Shown one piece after another: positions 16,501-25,299 of a stretch of 64,000 bases of DNA (the stretch's first letter is position 1; each line of letters opens with the position of its first letter). The notes beneath the pieces are model-generated. The model saw nothing but the letters and a program-made list of their open reading frames with translations. It did not search any database and was not told where the DNA came from. The position numbers and the translations under genes are program-made. This DNA comes from Siderastrea radians. Its lineage: Eukaryota > Cnidaria > Anthozoa > Scleractinia > Rhizangiidae. The stretch covers positions 41,167,424 through 41,231,423 of the forward strand of contig OZ024897.1 in assembly GCA_964017195.1 (NCBI GenBank), in the 5' to 3' direction.

Positions 16501-17425
16501 TTTGGGGTTGAAACTAACAAAGATTCATAGAGCTCTCGAATTCAATCAGAGTCCATGGTTGAAACCTTACATCGATTTTAATACAAAAAAGAGAGCAGAG
16601 GCAAAGAACTCTTTTGAAAAAGATTTTTTCAAGTTGATGAACAATTCAGTGTTTGGAAAGACGATGGAGAATCTGAGAAAGCGACAGGACATTAAACTTG
16701 TAACTGATAAAGAAAAACTATTAAAGTGGGCCAGTAAACCGACTTTCATAAGCAGCAAAATATTCAATGAGGATTTAGTTGCCGTTCATAAAATTAAACC
16801 AACTTTGAAATTGAACAGACCGGCATATGTTGGAATGTGCATCCTAGACTTATCAAAAACATTGATGTATTATTTTCATTACAATTACATCAAAAGTCAG
16901 TATGGTGACAAAGCTCGGTTGCTATTCACAGATACTGACAGTCTGACCTATGAAATTGAAGCAGATGATGTTTATCAAGATTTTTGGAAAGACAAACATC
17001 TATTCGATAACAGTGATTATCCAAAGAATAGCCCGTTTTTTGATGACACAAACAAGAAAGTCATTGGGAAATTCAAGGACGAAGCAGCAGGAATCCCAAT
17101 CGTGGAGTTTGTTGGTTTGAGGTCAAAAATGTATTCTTACATAAAAGACGATAAACAGGAAAGTCGCACAGCAAAGGGAATAAAAAAGAATGTGATAAAA
17201 CAAAAAATACAACACGACAATTACAAAGATACGCTTTTCAATAAAAAGCAGATGCGTCACACGATGAGACTAATCAAAAGTGAAAAACATCTGATTGGTA
17301 GTTATGTATTGGATAAAATATCACTCAGCTGCTTCGACGATAAAAGATATATTCATAAAAATGGTGTAACAAGTTATGCTTACGGTCATAATAGACTACG
17401 TAAAATTTCAGCCAAAATTTGGTGA
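13550..17425 (+). CDS. Protein-primed family B DNA polymerase (PolB) with N-terminal repeat region
   Basis: 1,291 residues, the replicase of the element. N-terminus: SAP-like helix (KASLKKLSKSKLIKLL), then two 44-residue Pro-rich repeats and a PVPAPRTK pair. A C2H2-like finger follows at about residue 404 (CMYCLQCLSSKEHLEKH). The exonuclease has FVIYADFEAIT (Exo I), a Cys/His insert like endonuclease VII (CHICKIPY...VRDHCHITGKYRGSAH), FHNLKGYDSHF (Exo II) and DLYLKSDILLLTD (Exo III). The polymerase has DANNLYGWAM (motif A), NSVFGKTMEN (motif B) and FTDTDSLTYEI (motif C). All catalytic Asp residues are present. Direct repeats start in its last codons. Confidence 0.95.
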   Translation: MDSQTEMTKASLKKLSKSKLIKLLLKQEKKKPVLRPTPRKSVKQMAKEYEENIIPPPPEFRDDYKPVPTKRTYKPRPLVPTPHKSVKQMAKEYEENIILPPPEFRDDYKPVPAPRTKKLLDKPVPAPRTKIEQTDKALKGCTKSYEISIKNNKDPLAQMQKTRKVIEHHVIALLNEMKGLKYVETLKITFEKQKGDELIEKEAYFNAKPQRVTNEEEIANLLQITQQQIVNMIQQWISEGSAWIIKSVDGHFINVVKYRPLRGSSYIPLPKVLQNPAKGIINIKNNDDECFRWCHIRHLLPQNKNPQRIKECDKKYVEKLDYSGIEFPVSVKQYNKIEKQNSINVNVFGYEEGKPREEGQTYVIYVSKEKFNSCLNLLLITEGEVKHYCLLKDFNKFMYNQTDHKERKHFCMYCLQCLSSKEHLEKHKVDCVEINGKQAIEMPSPGSKIAFKNYRKQLPAPFVIYADFEAITEKVGEKAPQKSHTEQYQKHTACGYGYKVVCCYDDKFSKPIKIYRGKMAIQKFIEDMLAEVKYCRKVDGTHFTKPLKMTYEDEESFKRAKECHICKIPYITGDKKVRDHCHITGKYRGSAHEDCNLNFKLTNKIPVVFHNLKGYDSHFIMQEIGNIVKKNAIFDKKGKKVYEMSINVIPCNMEKYMAFMLGQNLVFIDSFQFMSSSLSNLVNNLPAEAFKHTGQVFQGKQLSLMTKKGVYPYDYMNSFEKFEDSRLPKKEDFFSIMNNEHITDEEYQHAQNVWNEFGLSSMGEYHDLYLKSDILLLTDVFENFRKACQQYYELDPAHYFTAPGLSWDAMLKRTKTELELISDVDMFQFIEKGMRGGISYIANRYGKANNKYMENYNPKDATKYIVYLDANNLYGWAMIQYLPTGGFEWLTEKEVDLSKYNDESKKGLILEVDLEYPEELHYLHNDYPLAAEKIKVTEDMLSPYCREIAGKFKVKIGLVKKLVPTLSNKEKYVLHYRNLQLYMSLGLKLTKIHRALEFNQSPWLKPYIDFNTKKRAEAKNSFEKDFFKLMNNSVFGKTMENLRKRQDIKLVTDKEKLLKWASKPTFISSKIFNEDLVAVHKIKPTLKLNRPAYVGMCILDLSKTLMYYFHYNYIKSQYGDKARLLFTDTDSLTYEIEADDVYQDFWKDKHLFDNSDYPKNSPFFDDTNKKVIGKFKDEAAGIPIVEFVGLRSKMYSYIKDDKQESRTAKGIKKNVIKQKIQHDNYKDTLFNKKQMRHTMRLIKSEKHLIGSYVLDKISLSCFDDKRYIHKNGVTSYAYGHNRLRKISAKIW
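13661..13940 (+). repeat. Tandem 132-bp repeat coding the Pro-rich linker of PolB
   Basis: Two in-frame copies about 132 bp apart (13,661 and 13,793) encode a segment with SVKQMAKEYEENI, PPPEFRDDYKPVP. The copies differ by few bases, so the duplication is young or kept alike. They are followed by two short KPVPAPRTK units. Confidence 0.85.
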
Positions 17426-17680
17426 GAATTTGACTGGGTGCGCTCGCGTGCTTTTATCACTCAAATCTTCAGTCAAATTTAGGTGAGAATTTGACTGAGT
17501 GCGCTCGTATTCTAATTTCCTAAACTAGGAAAAATGTATGTGAAGATTTGTGAAGATTTATGACTGGGGGTGCTTCCTGTCAAATTTAAGTGAAGATTTG
17601 ACAGGTGTGCTTGAAGATTTATGACTGGAAATAATTTCTCTTTAATTTGACAGAAGATTTGACAGCTGTGCTGGTACCCC
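17407..17680 (+). repeat. Degenerate direct repeats at the right end of the Polinton
   Basis: Four diverged units share the theme TCAAATTTAGGTGAGAATTT followed by GACTGAGTGCGCTCG or a TGTGC ending. They begin near 17,409 (inside the last PolB codons), 17,469, 17,579 and 17,635. The first two are the closest pair. This is probably the terminal repeat region of the element; the left counterpart is not in the window, so it cannot be shown to be an inverted terminal repeat. Confidence 0.5.
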
Positions 17681-17700
17681 CATCTTATAAACTACTAATA

Positions 17701-18528
17701 GTCGCCATTTACACCTGCAAGGACGACAAAAAACAACAATTGAGGAAAGTTTATACGTTTATTTTGAAGAACAATATCAACATTATCCCCAATATTTTGC
17801 ATTAAATACGAACCCCGTAATATTCCCAAACAAATCCTCAAATTTCAAATCGAACAGGTTGTCTGGCTCCCTGTGTTCCCAAGTGGCAAATAAATCCCAG
17901 AAAGCGGTAAGTTTGAATAAATTTACAGGAAGACGAGGGTTTAAGAGCAAAATGAAATGGAAGACGTGAAGTAGTCAACTAGGTGGGGTAGTTTGTATAT
18001 ATGCTAGATTTTATCATACTTAGAAATAAGGCTTAACAAATCGGTAGCTTTTTCACAAGTCGGACAAACTTAAATATATTTAGATTCACAAGTTACGCAC
18101 TACAAACATGCTGTTCTTCATTGTCTTGAAGACTTAACTGGGATTTGCCGATCTTTTCCGATTTTCAGCAGTCTTAAGTGGTATCAAGTTGTCAAAAAAT
18201 ATGTGCCATCCTAGCATTACAATAGTCTTTTCAACAGCTGAGGCAATCACACAAACAAAATATTTTGAAGCCAAAATTTAATAATCAACTGTGCAGTAAT
18301 TTATAGCCGATTTTGTAGAAACTTGCTCACAGTAAACCTTGAAGTCTTAGAACTTATTGAGCTTAATTAGAAAAAAATCTGTCGTCGTTTGATCGAAATA
18401 TTCGTGTTTTCCTGTTTGCTCTAAAACTAAAAGTTTTGTAGAAATTGAACATTCCTTGTTCAGAGTACCTGCTTACTTGCCAGAAATTCGACTTTCTGCT
18501 GTCACTGTCATGACAACCGCAGGACTTA
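17701..18528. other. Host intergenic DNA, no gene seen
   Basis: No coding signature, RNA gene or clear repeat was recognised here. It is the first stretch to the right of the Polinton. Confidence 0.5.
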
Positions 18529-18930
18529 GGCCCCGTCCGTCTAATGCGTTTTCGAAAACCTTCGTTTTTAGTGTCTCGATGGGAATGACTGAAAAACAGA
18601 TGTCGAAAGATGCGTTTGCGCGTTCCAAGGCTTTTTCCAGACCTTCTTGCTGCCTTGTGCACGTGCTTCAATAGTACCCGCGATACTACCAGCGACTGCA
18701 TAATAAGTTGCGACGTCAGTGTTTTCGGAAAGCTCCGTTTTTGACGTCCACACTTCAATGATAGACCTCCATTTTCAAAAGATCTCCAATTTGGAAAGCG
18801 TTTTTGAAAATCTCCTTGTTAACGGGCGATAAACTTCTCCGTTTTCGATCGTTTTTGTTGTGGACAGTCGACAAAAACGCATAGAAAAGTATGCGTTTTC
18901 AACCAAAAACGCATTAGTGCGGACGAGGCC
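18529..18930. mobile_element. 402-bp MITE with 24-bp TIRs and TTA duplication (PIF/Harbinger-like)
   Basis: The left end GGCCCCGTCCGTCTAATGCG and the right end (CGCATTAGTGCGGACGAGGCC) are inverted copies with few mismatches. Both sides are flanked by TTA (18526-18528 and 18931-18933), the target type of PIF/Harbinger elements. It has no coding capacity of its own; the short frames inside are not genes. Confidence 0.75.
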
Positions 18931-18933
18931 TTA

Positions 18934-20002
18934 GTCTTAAGAGACTTGCTTACAACACAACGGCGACGAGACCTGGGACCCAGTTGCCAGTTGTAGGTTT
19001 GATTTGTACGAAGCAATATATTTTGCGTAAGTGCGCCGTTCTGTATAAATCGGCCCCCTGGAAGCCAAAATTATCATTTTAAAAGGCTGGGGGGAAAAGA
19101 CTTATTTCAACATACATGTAGTGCAGTGGAAGCACGTTAATACGAACACCAACGTATCAATGGTGTAGTAGGTATTTTCGGATGCGAAAAGGACTGCACA
19201 AGCTATCTTCCGGGCCAAGGAAAGTGGTCGTATAGCGAAGTGTTCGTAAGGCGAGTTCCACTGTTATTGCAGATATTTTTTACATAAAACAACCCCAGAA
19301 AACATTTTTGCTTCATATTTAAGCTCTATTTTGTTTTGCTCCACTCACTTAAACCTTGGTTTTAATTAGATATGGTTATGAGAGTAACGAATCACATAAT
19401 CTCGTTTCCATAATGTTTTACTGTGTTTAATTCCGGTGCCTTTTCGTGGCATCTCGGTCAACACATTATTACACTGTAAATACGGAAATAAAACACCGTT
19501 AGACATTTTTGCTATCATTTTGCAGTTTTCTAATGATTGGTGTAAATCTAAAGACCACGGTATAATTACTCTGACGAATGACAACAATTGCGACTGAACA
19601 ACGTAGTAAACCTATCAGAACTCAGTGTACCTGGGACCAAGCGCCGAAAAATGTCTGCATGCGACATGGGCAAGATTGGTTTAACTGGACGAGAAAACGG
19701 CCGACTTAGTTTGGCCAATTACTGAGCGCGTAGCAAATTTAGCTTGCAAAACCAATGCAAACGCAAACTACTTTCGACACTCAATTGAACACCGCTTTAT
19801 ATTTCATCAGCTCAACAAGAAACAACTATCAAGAGACAATCTTCTATATTGCTCGCCTTGATAAGATCATGGGCTTTTTTAGTGTAAAATACACGTTTCC
19901 TAGGTAACTCATCTTGAAATCCACAGCTTCTGTTTAGTTTAAAAACGTTTTGAAGGTTTTTGCATAATGTTTAACAAACGCTTTTTACTTGACAAGTATG
20001 CT
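18934..20002. other. Intergenic DNA with one small inverted-repeat element
   Basis: Apart from a 140-bp inverted-repeat element at 19124-19263, nothing was recognised. It lies 3' of the TPR-CHAT gene. Confidence 0.45.
19124..19263. repeat. 140-bp inverted-repeat element (CAGTGGAA ... TTCCACTG)
   Basis: Starts with CAGTGGAAGCACGTTAATAC and ends with a diverged inverted copy (GTAAGGCGAGTTCCACTG). The CAGT...ACTG ends are like pogo/Tigger-type MITEs, but no TA duplication is seen. Confidence 0.45.
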
Positions 20003-22972
20003 TCATGAGCGAATATTGGTTGTAAGTTCTTTAAACGCGAAACTATGCTTCTCTTTCTTTTTACTGAAGTCCAGAGTTACGTCATCACCAATGAGTACAA
20101 ACGGAGCCCAGTACTTCATGTCGCTGTACTTCTCTGACTCACTAAGACACTTCATAGCCAGGTTAAGAGCTACAGTGGCGCTCCTTCCGCCCTCCAGGTG
20201 ATGGTAGAAACTTCTCATAAACTCTAGAGTGGCTTCGTCACTAATCGCCCAGAGGGTCACTAGAACGGAACGGGCACCCGCGCCCAGAAAGGCTCTAGCA
20301 ATACCAACCACACCCTCGGCCTTGACGTTCCCTCTGCCACTATGACAGCAACTAAGCACGACCAGCCTTGCTCGCAGCTGAGCATTTAGCACGTCAGCCA
20401 TTGTTAAAATGTAGTCTTTTTCTTCTGGAATCTCGGAGGTACGTCCAGGGTTGGGAGCTAGAGCGATTTCACCAGTTTCCATTCGTCCATGTGCTGCAAT
20501 GTGCACCAAAGCCACCGAGGTCAGTCGTTTCAGAACCTCTTCTTTCGTTGCCTCTCGTCCAGTGAGAGGTGCAGTGTTGAGTATTTTTCCAATTATCTCT
20601 ACTTCCGCTCTGGCGTGTGGCAGCTGCTTTAACACACTCTCACTTCGCTTGTTGATGACCTCTTGAACCCAAGGATCCCCTACTAGAAGTGCGCCACTCT
20701 CACTGTGGTAATCGTCAGGACAACTAGCTATTAGCTGTAAGCTTGTCAGTGAGGGAATAAGACGAATACTGAAAGATTCACAGAGGTACTTTGAATCACG
20801 ATCCACAAAAGCAGCATAAGGAGCTAGGCACAACGGCCCATCCGGGACAATGATCAGTTCATCCCCTGGAAGCAGGTTTGCAATCGGATCGATGACAGTC
20901 TCATACAAGAAGCGCAAGAATTTGTACTGACAGCGTGATGACGCTGCTGGGTCTTGACGTGATTCTTCAGTAAATGGAATTTCATCTCTTAGCTCATCCA
21001 GTGAACGATTCTCGCATCTAACACGAAAAGTAATTCCATTTTCTCTCAGTGCATTAATGATTGAATGCTCCAAGACGGTGGTGGCGTCTTCATTTCCAGA
21101 CCCACCGTCGATTTTTCTCTGCCTAAATTGAACATCGTTTATTGTGTCTTTGTTTCCTTTACAAAGTACCCAGAAATTGATCTTATTACCTTCAATCGCT
21201 ATAAAAACTGCTTTCGTAGAAATGTTGCTTAACATGCAAGAAATTGTTTCTTCAAGTCTATAGGGCCCAGTTGTAACGGATTCTTCCAAGCGATATTGCG
21301 ATTTCATAAGATCCATCAAAGCTTGCGCTCGTCCTTGCTCAGCAGCACTTAAAGCCTCTTCAGTCCTGTTATCCTTTAACAGAGTTCGCCATAGAGCAGC
21401 GTATGCACTTTGATGTTTAGTACGCAAATTTATTTTCCATTCATCTTGAGACTGAAGAAGAGCTCTCCCATTATCAAACATTCTTACACTGGATTTAAAG
21501 TAATCCACAGCCTTGTGCAAAGAACCCAAAGATTCGTAAGAAATACCTAGCGCATAACAGGTAATCCCTTCTCCGACCCAGTCGCCCATCTGCTTGGCAA
21601 TGGCATTACCTTTCTTGTAGCATTCATTGGCTTGTTCAAAATCCCCGAGACCTTGATAAACATTTCCAAGATCAACATATGCATGCCTTTCTCCAGCTCT
21701 GTCTCCCACCTCTGTCGCAATGCTTAGATGTTTGGTGTGGTACTCTATGGCTCGTTCAAAATTACCGAGAGCACGATAAGCACTGCCAAGACTGCCATAG
21801 GCGTGTCCTTCTTCTGCCCTAGCCCCAACTTCTTTAACGATTCTAAGATTGTCCTCTCGGTACTCAATGGCTTTTTCATAATCACCGAGCAGGCAATTAA
21901 CACTACTAAGGTTGCCATAAATCCCTGCTTCTCCAGCCTTGTCTCGTACTTTTTTGGCAATCCTAAGGGCTACTTCATAGTACTTTGTGGCTTGTTCTAA
22001 ATTCCCCAAACTTTGGTGAGCACTGCCAAGGTTGTGATAAGCAGTTCCTTCTCCAGCCTTGTCACCCACTTCCTTGGCAATGGTTAGATAGAGTTGGTGG
22101 TGCTCGATAGCTTGTTTAAAATCACCGATACTTCGGAAAGTACTTCCAAGACTGCTGTAGGCACGTCCCACTTGAGCCCTGTCTCCCACTTCTTCAGCAA
22201 TGCGAAGATTTTCCTTGTGGCACTTAATGGCTTCTTGAAAATCACCCAAGCTATGATAAGCATTGCCAAGGTTGCCATAGGCACGTCCTTCTCCAGCTCT
22301 GTTGCCCACTTCTTTTGCAATGTTAAGTCGAAGTTTATGGTAATATATAGCTTGGTTAAAATCACCGAGGCGACGATAAGCATTGCCAAGATTGCCGTAG
22401 GCACTCCCTTCGCCAGCCTTGTCACCCAGTTCTTTGCAAATGCTAAGATCTTTCAGGTGGTACTCTATAGCGTCTTGAAAATCACCAAGGCTATGATAAG
22501 CATTGCCGAGATTACCATAAGTTCGTCCTTCTCCAGCCCTGTTCCCTACTTCTTTGGCAATGCTAAGACTTTTCTTGTGACACTCTATGGCTTCTTTAAA
22601 ATTACTGCAACTATGATAGGCATTGCCAAGATTGCCATAGGCAATTCCCTCTCCAGCTTTGTGCCCCATCTCTTTATCTATACCGAGATGGTTCGTATGA
22701 TACTCTATGGCTTTTTTATAATCACCGAGACATTGATAAGTATTACCAAGATTGCAGTAGGCAAGTCCTTTTCCAACCCTATCCCCTAATTCATTCGCAA
22801 TAGCAAGTTCGTTCGTGAGGTACTCCATGGCTTGTTTAAAATTACCACGACGATAACAAACAATACCAAGACTGCTGTAGACACGTCGTTCTTTTAACCT
22901 ATCTCCCTCTTCTTTGGCGGTACGAAGACGAAGCTTCAGGTACTCTACAACATCTACCTTCTTGTCTGTCAT
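20003..22972 (-). CDS. TPR-CHAT protein (12 tetratricopeptide repeats + caspase-like CHAT protease)
   Basis: 989 residues in one exon from the ATG at 22970-22972. Residues about 30-510 are 12 TPRs at a 40-residue period (consensus [22 protein letters not shown]), visible as a 120-bp period in the DNA, of the kind found in GPSM2/TTC28-like proteins. After a helical linker the CHAT domain (about 600-960) has the catalytic His in HIAAHGRM (about residue 828) and the catalytic Cys in LSCCHSGRG (about 875). CHAT proteases are relatives of caspases and separase; in bacteria TPR-CHAT proteins are activated by sensors and cut effectors. The animal substrate is unknown. The frame is open upstream to a GTG beside a CAG/GTGAGC sequence, so an upstream exon is possible. 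Many related copies are expected in coral genomes. Confidence 0.9.
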   Translation of the reverse strand: MTDKKVDVVEYLKLRLRTAKEEGDRLKERRVYSSLGIVCYRRGNFKQAMEYLTNELAIANELGDRVGKGLAYCNLGNTYQCLGDYKKAIEYHTNHLGIDKEMGHKAGEGIAYGNLGNAYHSCSNFKEAIECHKKSLSIAKEVGNRAGEGRTYGNLGNAYHSLGDFQDAIEYHLKDLSICKELGDKAGEGSAYGNLGNAYRRLGDFNQAIYYHKLRLNIAKEVGNRAGEGRAYGNLGNAYHSLGDFQEAIKCHKENLRIAEEVGDRAQVGRAYSSLGSTFRSIGDFKQAIEHHQLYLTIAKEVGDKAGEGTAYHNLGSAHQSLGNLEQATKYYEVALRIAKKVRDKAGEAGIYGNLSSVNCLLGDYEKAIEYREDNLRIVKEVGARAEEGHAYGSLGSAYRALGNFERAIEYHTKHLSIATEVGDRAGERHAYVDLGNVYQGLGDFEQANECYKKGNAIAKQMGDWVGEGITCYALGISYESLGSLHKAVDYFKSSVRMFDNGRALLQSQDEWKINLRTKHQSAYAALWRTLLKDNRTEEALSAAEQGRAQALMDLMKSQYRLEESVTTGPYRLEETISCMLSNISTKAVFIAIEGNKINFWVLCKGNKDTINDVQFRQRKIDGGSGNEDATTVLEHSIINALRENGITFRVRCENRSLDELRDEIPFTEESRQDPAASSRCQYKFLRFLYETVIDPIANLLPGDELIIVPDGPLCLAPYAAFVDRDSKYLCESFSIRLIPSLTSLQLIASCPDDYHSESGALLVGDPWVQEVINKRSESVLKQLPHARAEVEIIGKILNTAPLTGREATKEEVLKRLTSVALVHIAAHGRMETGEIALAPNPGRTSEIPEEKDYILTMADVLNAQLRARLVVLSCCHSGRGNVKAEGVVGIARAFLGAGARSVLVTLWAISDEATLEFMRSFYHHLEGGRSATVALNLAMKCLSESEKYSDMKYWAPFVLIGDDVTLDFSKKKEKHSFAFKELTTNIRS
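21520..22900 (-). repeat. 120-bp tandem coding repeats (TPR units)
   Basis: Twelve diverged 120-bp units encode the TPR array. Conserved bases cluster at the [12 protein letters not shown] segment of each unit. Units about 4 and 6 (SLGDFQ-D/E-AI) are closest, suggesting recent unit duplication or gene conversion. Confidence 0.85.
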
Positions 22973-22999
22973 TTGATTGAGTTTAAGCTCTCTGCTCAC

Positions 23000-24940
23000 C
23001 TGTTGAACAGAATTTAAGAACTTATAATAGTTGCTGCAGCTTAGTTACCTGAAACACCCATCTCTCCCCTGCAGCACACGTCAACAGCTTGGTTTGTTTG
23101 TAAACCATTTAAACTGTTAAACAGTACCTTAGGTAACAACAATATCTTAGTTAACAGAAGATCTTTCCCTTTCAAGAAACCAGTCCCATACGCTGTATTG
23201 GTTACAATGTCACTAGAGTTTCGTATAATGCTGAAAAGTTTGAAATAGTCTTATTTTCATCACTGCTTATAAGATATTACGGAGTCTATTTGGTTGACAT
23301 TTGCAATTGTGAATGAGTTGAGACTTTCGCTGGCTAATGGCTCAAAATGTAGACCCTTTGTGGTCTGAGGTAGTTGTCACCTAAGCTTAGCATTTTGACT
23401 GGTCGCTTACGGAGGGGATGGGGTTCAACCGTATCTGATAAAAATGATTTCACTGCATAGCACTCAAGAAGGGCTGTTCATGTCGAAGGATCCTGGAGGT
23501 CGATTACTCCATTGTCCATTCCAACTATATGGAAAAAAAGATCCGGAAAAATTAATACAAAAGAGAGCGCTTGAAAGCCGTGTTATTGCAATAAACTGAA
23601 TTTAATGAGAGTAGAAAGAAGATTGGCATTGTAGGCCTCTCTACCTTCTGGACGAAGCCTGCGTGTAGATGCGAATTTTTCCTTACTGGTGAACCAGTAG
23701 GGCTCGAAGGCGAGCAACTCTCCGTTAAAAGCACATATTGTAGGGGTGAGCTTGGATATATCTTTTGCGCGAGGTGCATAGGACAGGATGCTAACATTCT
23801 TAGGTAAGTGGGATCTTCTTGACGTTGTGGTTCTTTGGGTGGTAGGTGATACCACGCGCACCTTTTCCGAATCTTTATAAGGTCTTGTTGGAATGCGAAT
23901 ATACAGCTATTCTCATTCATATTTATGCCGCAGTAGAGGGTTAATATTGAAATTTCCGGTATAACATCTCTAAAGTTATGGAATAGCACGCCATCGATCA
24001 CCCCCTCGCCCCCTCCACTGGCTTAGCCGCGATCAGAAGGGTAATCTCAGTTACGCCCTATGATCTGTTTACGACGGATTCCTGGTCCGGCTCGGTTAGT
24101 GGGGATTCCCCTTTTTTCTGTGCTAGGCCAGGTTTTCTCTGAGAAAAATGAGTTGAAGGGCCTTTCCTTAGCATTCCCTTGGCGTACTGTTAGTGGTATT
24201 TTTGGTTTTGAGGGTTTCTAAGTTTTGGGGAAAGGTGTCTTTTCGGGGTTCAACTTCCTTGGTTGTTGGGGCCTTTTGGCATAAGGACTTAAGCAGCAAG
24301 ATGCGCGAGCGGCCGAAGGCCACAATCTTTTCCCATAACTTAACCACACAAGACAATGAGCGGCATAAGTAATGAATGAGAATGGTATACTATTTCAATT
24401 AACGTTGTCGGATAGCATAAGCCTACGCAACAAGAACGAAGGGTAATATGGGATTTTTATGCCCGTGAGGCCAACACAATCAACAGTACCTTGCTTGCCG
24501 TACAACAGCAAAGTATATGGATTTGTTTTTGTGGTATGAAAACTAAAAAAATAACTAAAAGGATGATTTTCAGCCAGAGCGTTCGTACAGTACGTAATTA
24601 TTAATCCCACTCATACTTTGTCTACTCGGTTAAAACGGCAAAATTAAAATATCTGGGAGCACGTACATGGTATGTAAATTAGAAGCTGGAACAACAACAG
24701 CATGAAAAAATGGAACATGATTTTTTTCGCACTCTATAACAAGTAGTAACAGCTGAAAATTGAAAGCCGAATCATGATTGCCAGGACAATAATCGGATGG
24801 TGCCCATTTATTACTTGCACTAGGAAATTCTAAGTTCCTCAACAACTTCTGAAAACCGTGAAACTAAGACTGATTTGCAACTACCCGTACCACCCTTCGA
24901 TCTTGTTTCTTAAGTTTGAGTTAATCTAACAACCTTAATT
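23000..24940. other. Intergenic DNA upstream of the TPR-CHAT gene, no gene seen
   Basis: Contains an 81-bp segment at 23471-23551 that recurs at 26347-26427. The short open frames near 23.55-24.0 and 24.2-24.85 kb show no domain or splice pattern that I recognise. The stretch near 24,170-24,350 looks like a genomic repeat fragment. Confidence 0.4.
23471..23551 (+). repeat. 81-bp dispersed repeat, copy 1
   Basis: Matches 26347-26427 at 79 of 81 positions by eye, in the same orientation. The neighbouring sequences are not alike, so this is not a simple large duplication. Identity of the family is unknown. Confidence 0.8.
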
Positions 24941-24949
24941 AAAATAGCT

Positions 24950-25143
24950 GTATGAAATAATCATATATGTGAATTGCAGATAAAATGAAAAATGACGACG
25001 ACCCTTGCAGTAAAGTATGTTAACTCAACAGCAGCTGAAAAAGAAGAACATGAGTGAAAAAATTCAGGCTTGAGCGGGATTTGAACCTATGACCTCTGCA
25101 ATACCGGTACAGCGCTCTAACCAACTGAGCTATCAAACAACAG
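24950..25143 (-). mobile_element. tRNA-derived SINE
   Basis: On the minus strand the right part reads as a tRNA head: A box TAGCTCAGTTGG (complement of 25122-25133) and B box GGTTCAAATCC (complement of 25078-25088). The acceptor arms do not pair, so it is not a working tRNA. The tail toward 24,950 ends in AT-rich sequence (ATATATGATTATTTCAT), typical for cnidarian SINEs. Confidence 0.75.
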
Positions 25144-25189
25144 GGACATTTAAGAGTTCGTATTTAACCCGTAGATGGAATAGCTGAAT

Positions 25190-25290
25190 GTTAATATATG
25201 AAATATAGTAACCCTATATGTGAACTGCGGATGAAATAAGAAATGATGACGGCCATCGTAGTAAAGTATACCAACTTAAGTTAGCAGTAC
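25190..25290 (-). repeat. Partial SINE tail, second copy
   Basis: The tail sequence of the SINE at 24950 recurs here in diverged form (GTGAACTGCGGATGAAAT, GTAGTAAAGTAT), without the tRNA head. Confidence 0.55.
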
Positions 25291-25299
25291 CCGCTCCCC

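Larger units (their letters stand above)
1..17700 (+). mobile_element. Polinton/Maverick (adintovirus-like) element, left end outside window
   Basis: A virus-like DNA transposon recognised by its gene set: packaging ATPase, adenain-like protease, capsid proteins, DDE integrase with chromodomain and protein-primed DNA polymerase B. Genes are densely packed, AT-rich and, as read here, intronless, unlike the spliced host genes further right. All visible genes have open frames except the one split by a LINE at 1208-6677. The left end and its terminal repeat lie outside the window. The right end is placed at about 17,700, after a run of direct repeats that follows the polymerase, but no target duplication can be checked. 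The integrated state is inferred from the LINE inside it and from host-type repeats to the right. Confidence 0.9.

Noticed and set aside
13550..17425. CRISPR or prophage interpretation of the virus-like genes
   Set aside because: No spaced repeats, and spliced animal genes and LINE/SINE elements in the same window exclude a prokaryote.
18363..18758. Open frames of 60-131 codons at 18.4-18.8 kb
   Set aside because: They overlap a MITE and show no domain or codon pattern.
21728..22789. Plus-strand open frames opposite the TPR region
   Set aside because: They are mirror frames of the 120-bp coding repeats.
25078..25133. tRNA gene on the minus strand
   Set aside because: A and B boxes are good, but the acceptor stem does not pair and a SINE body follows.
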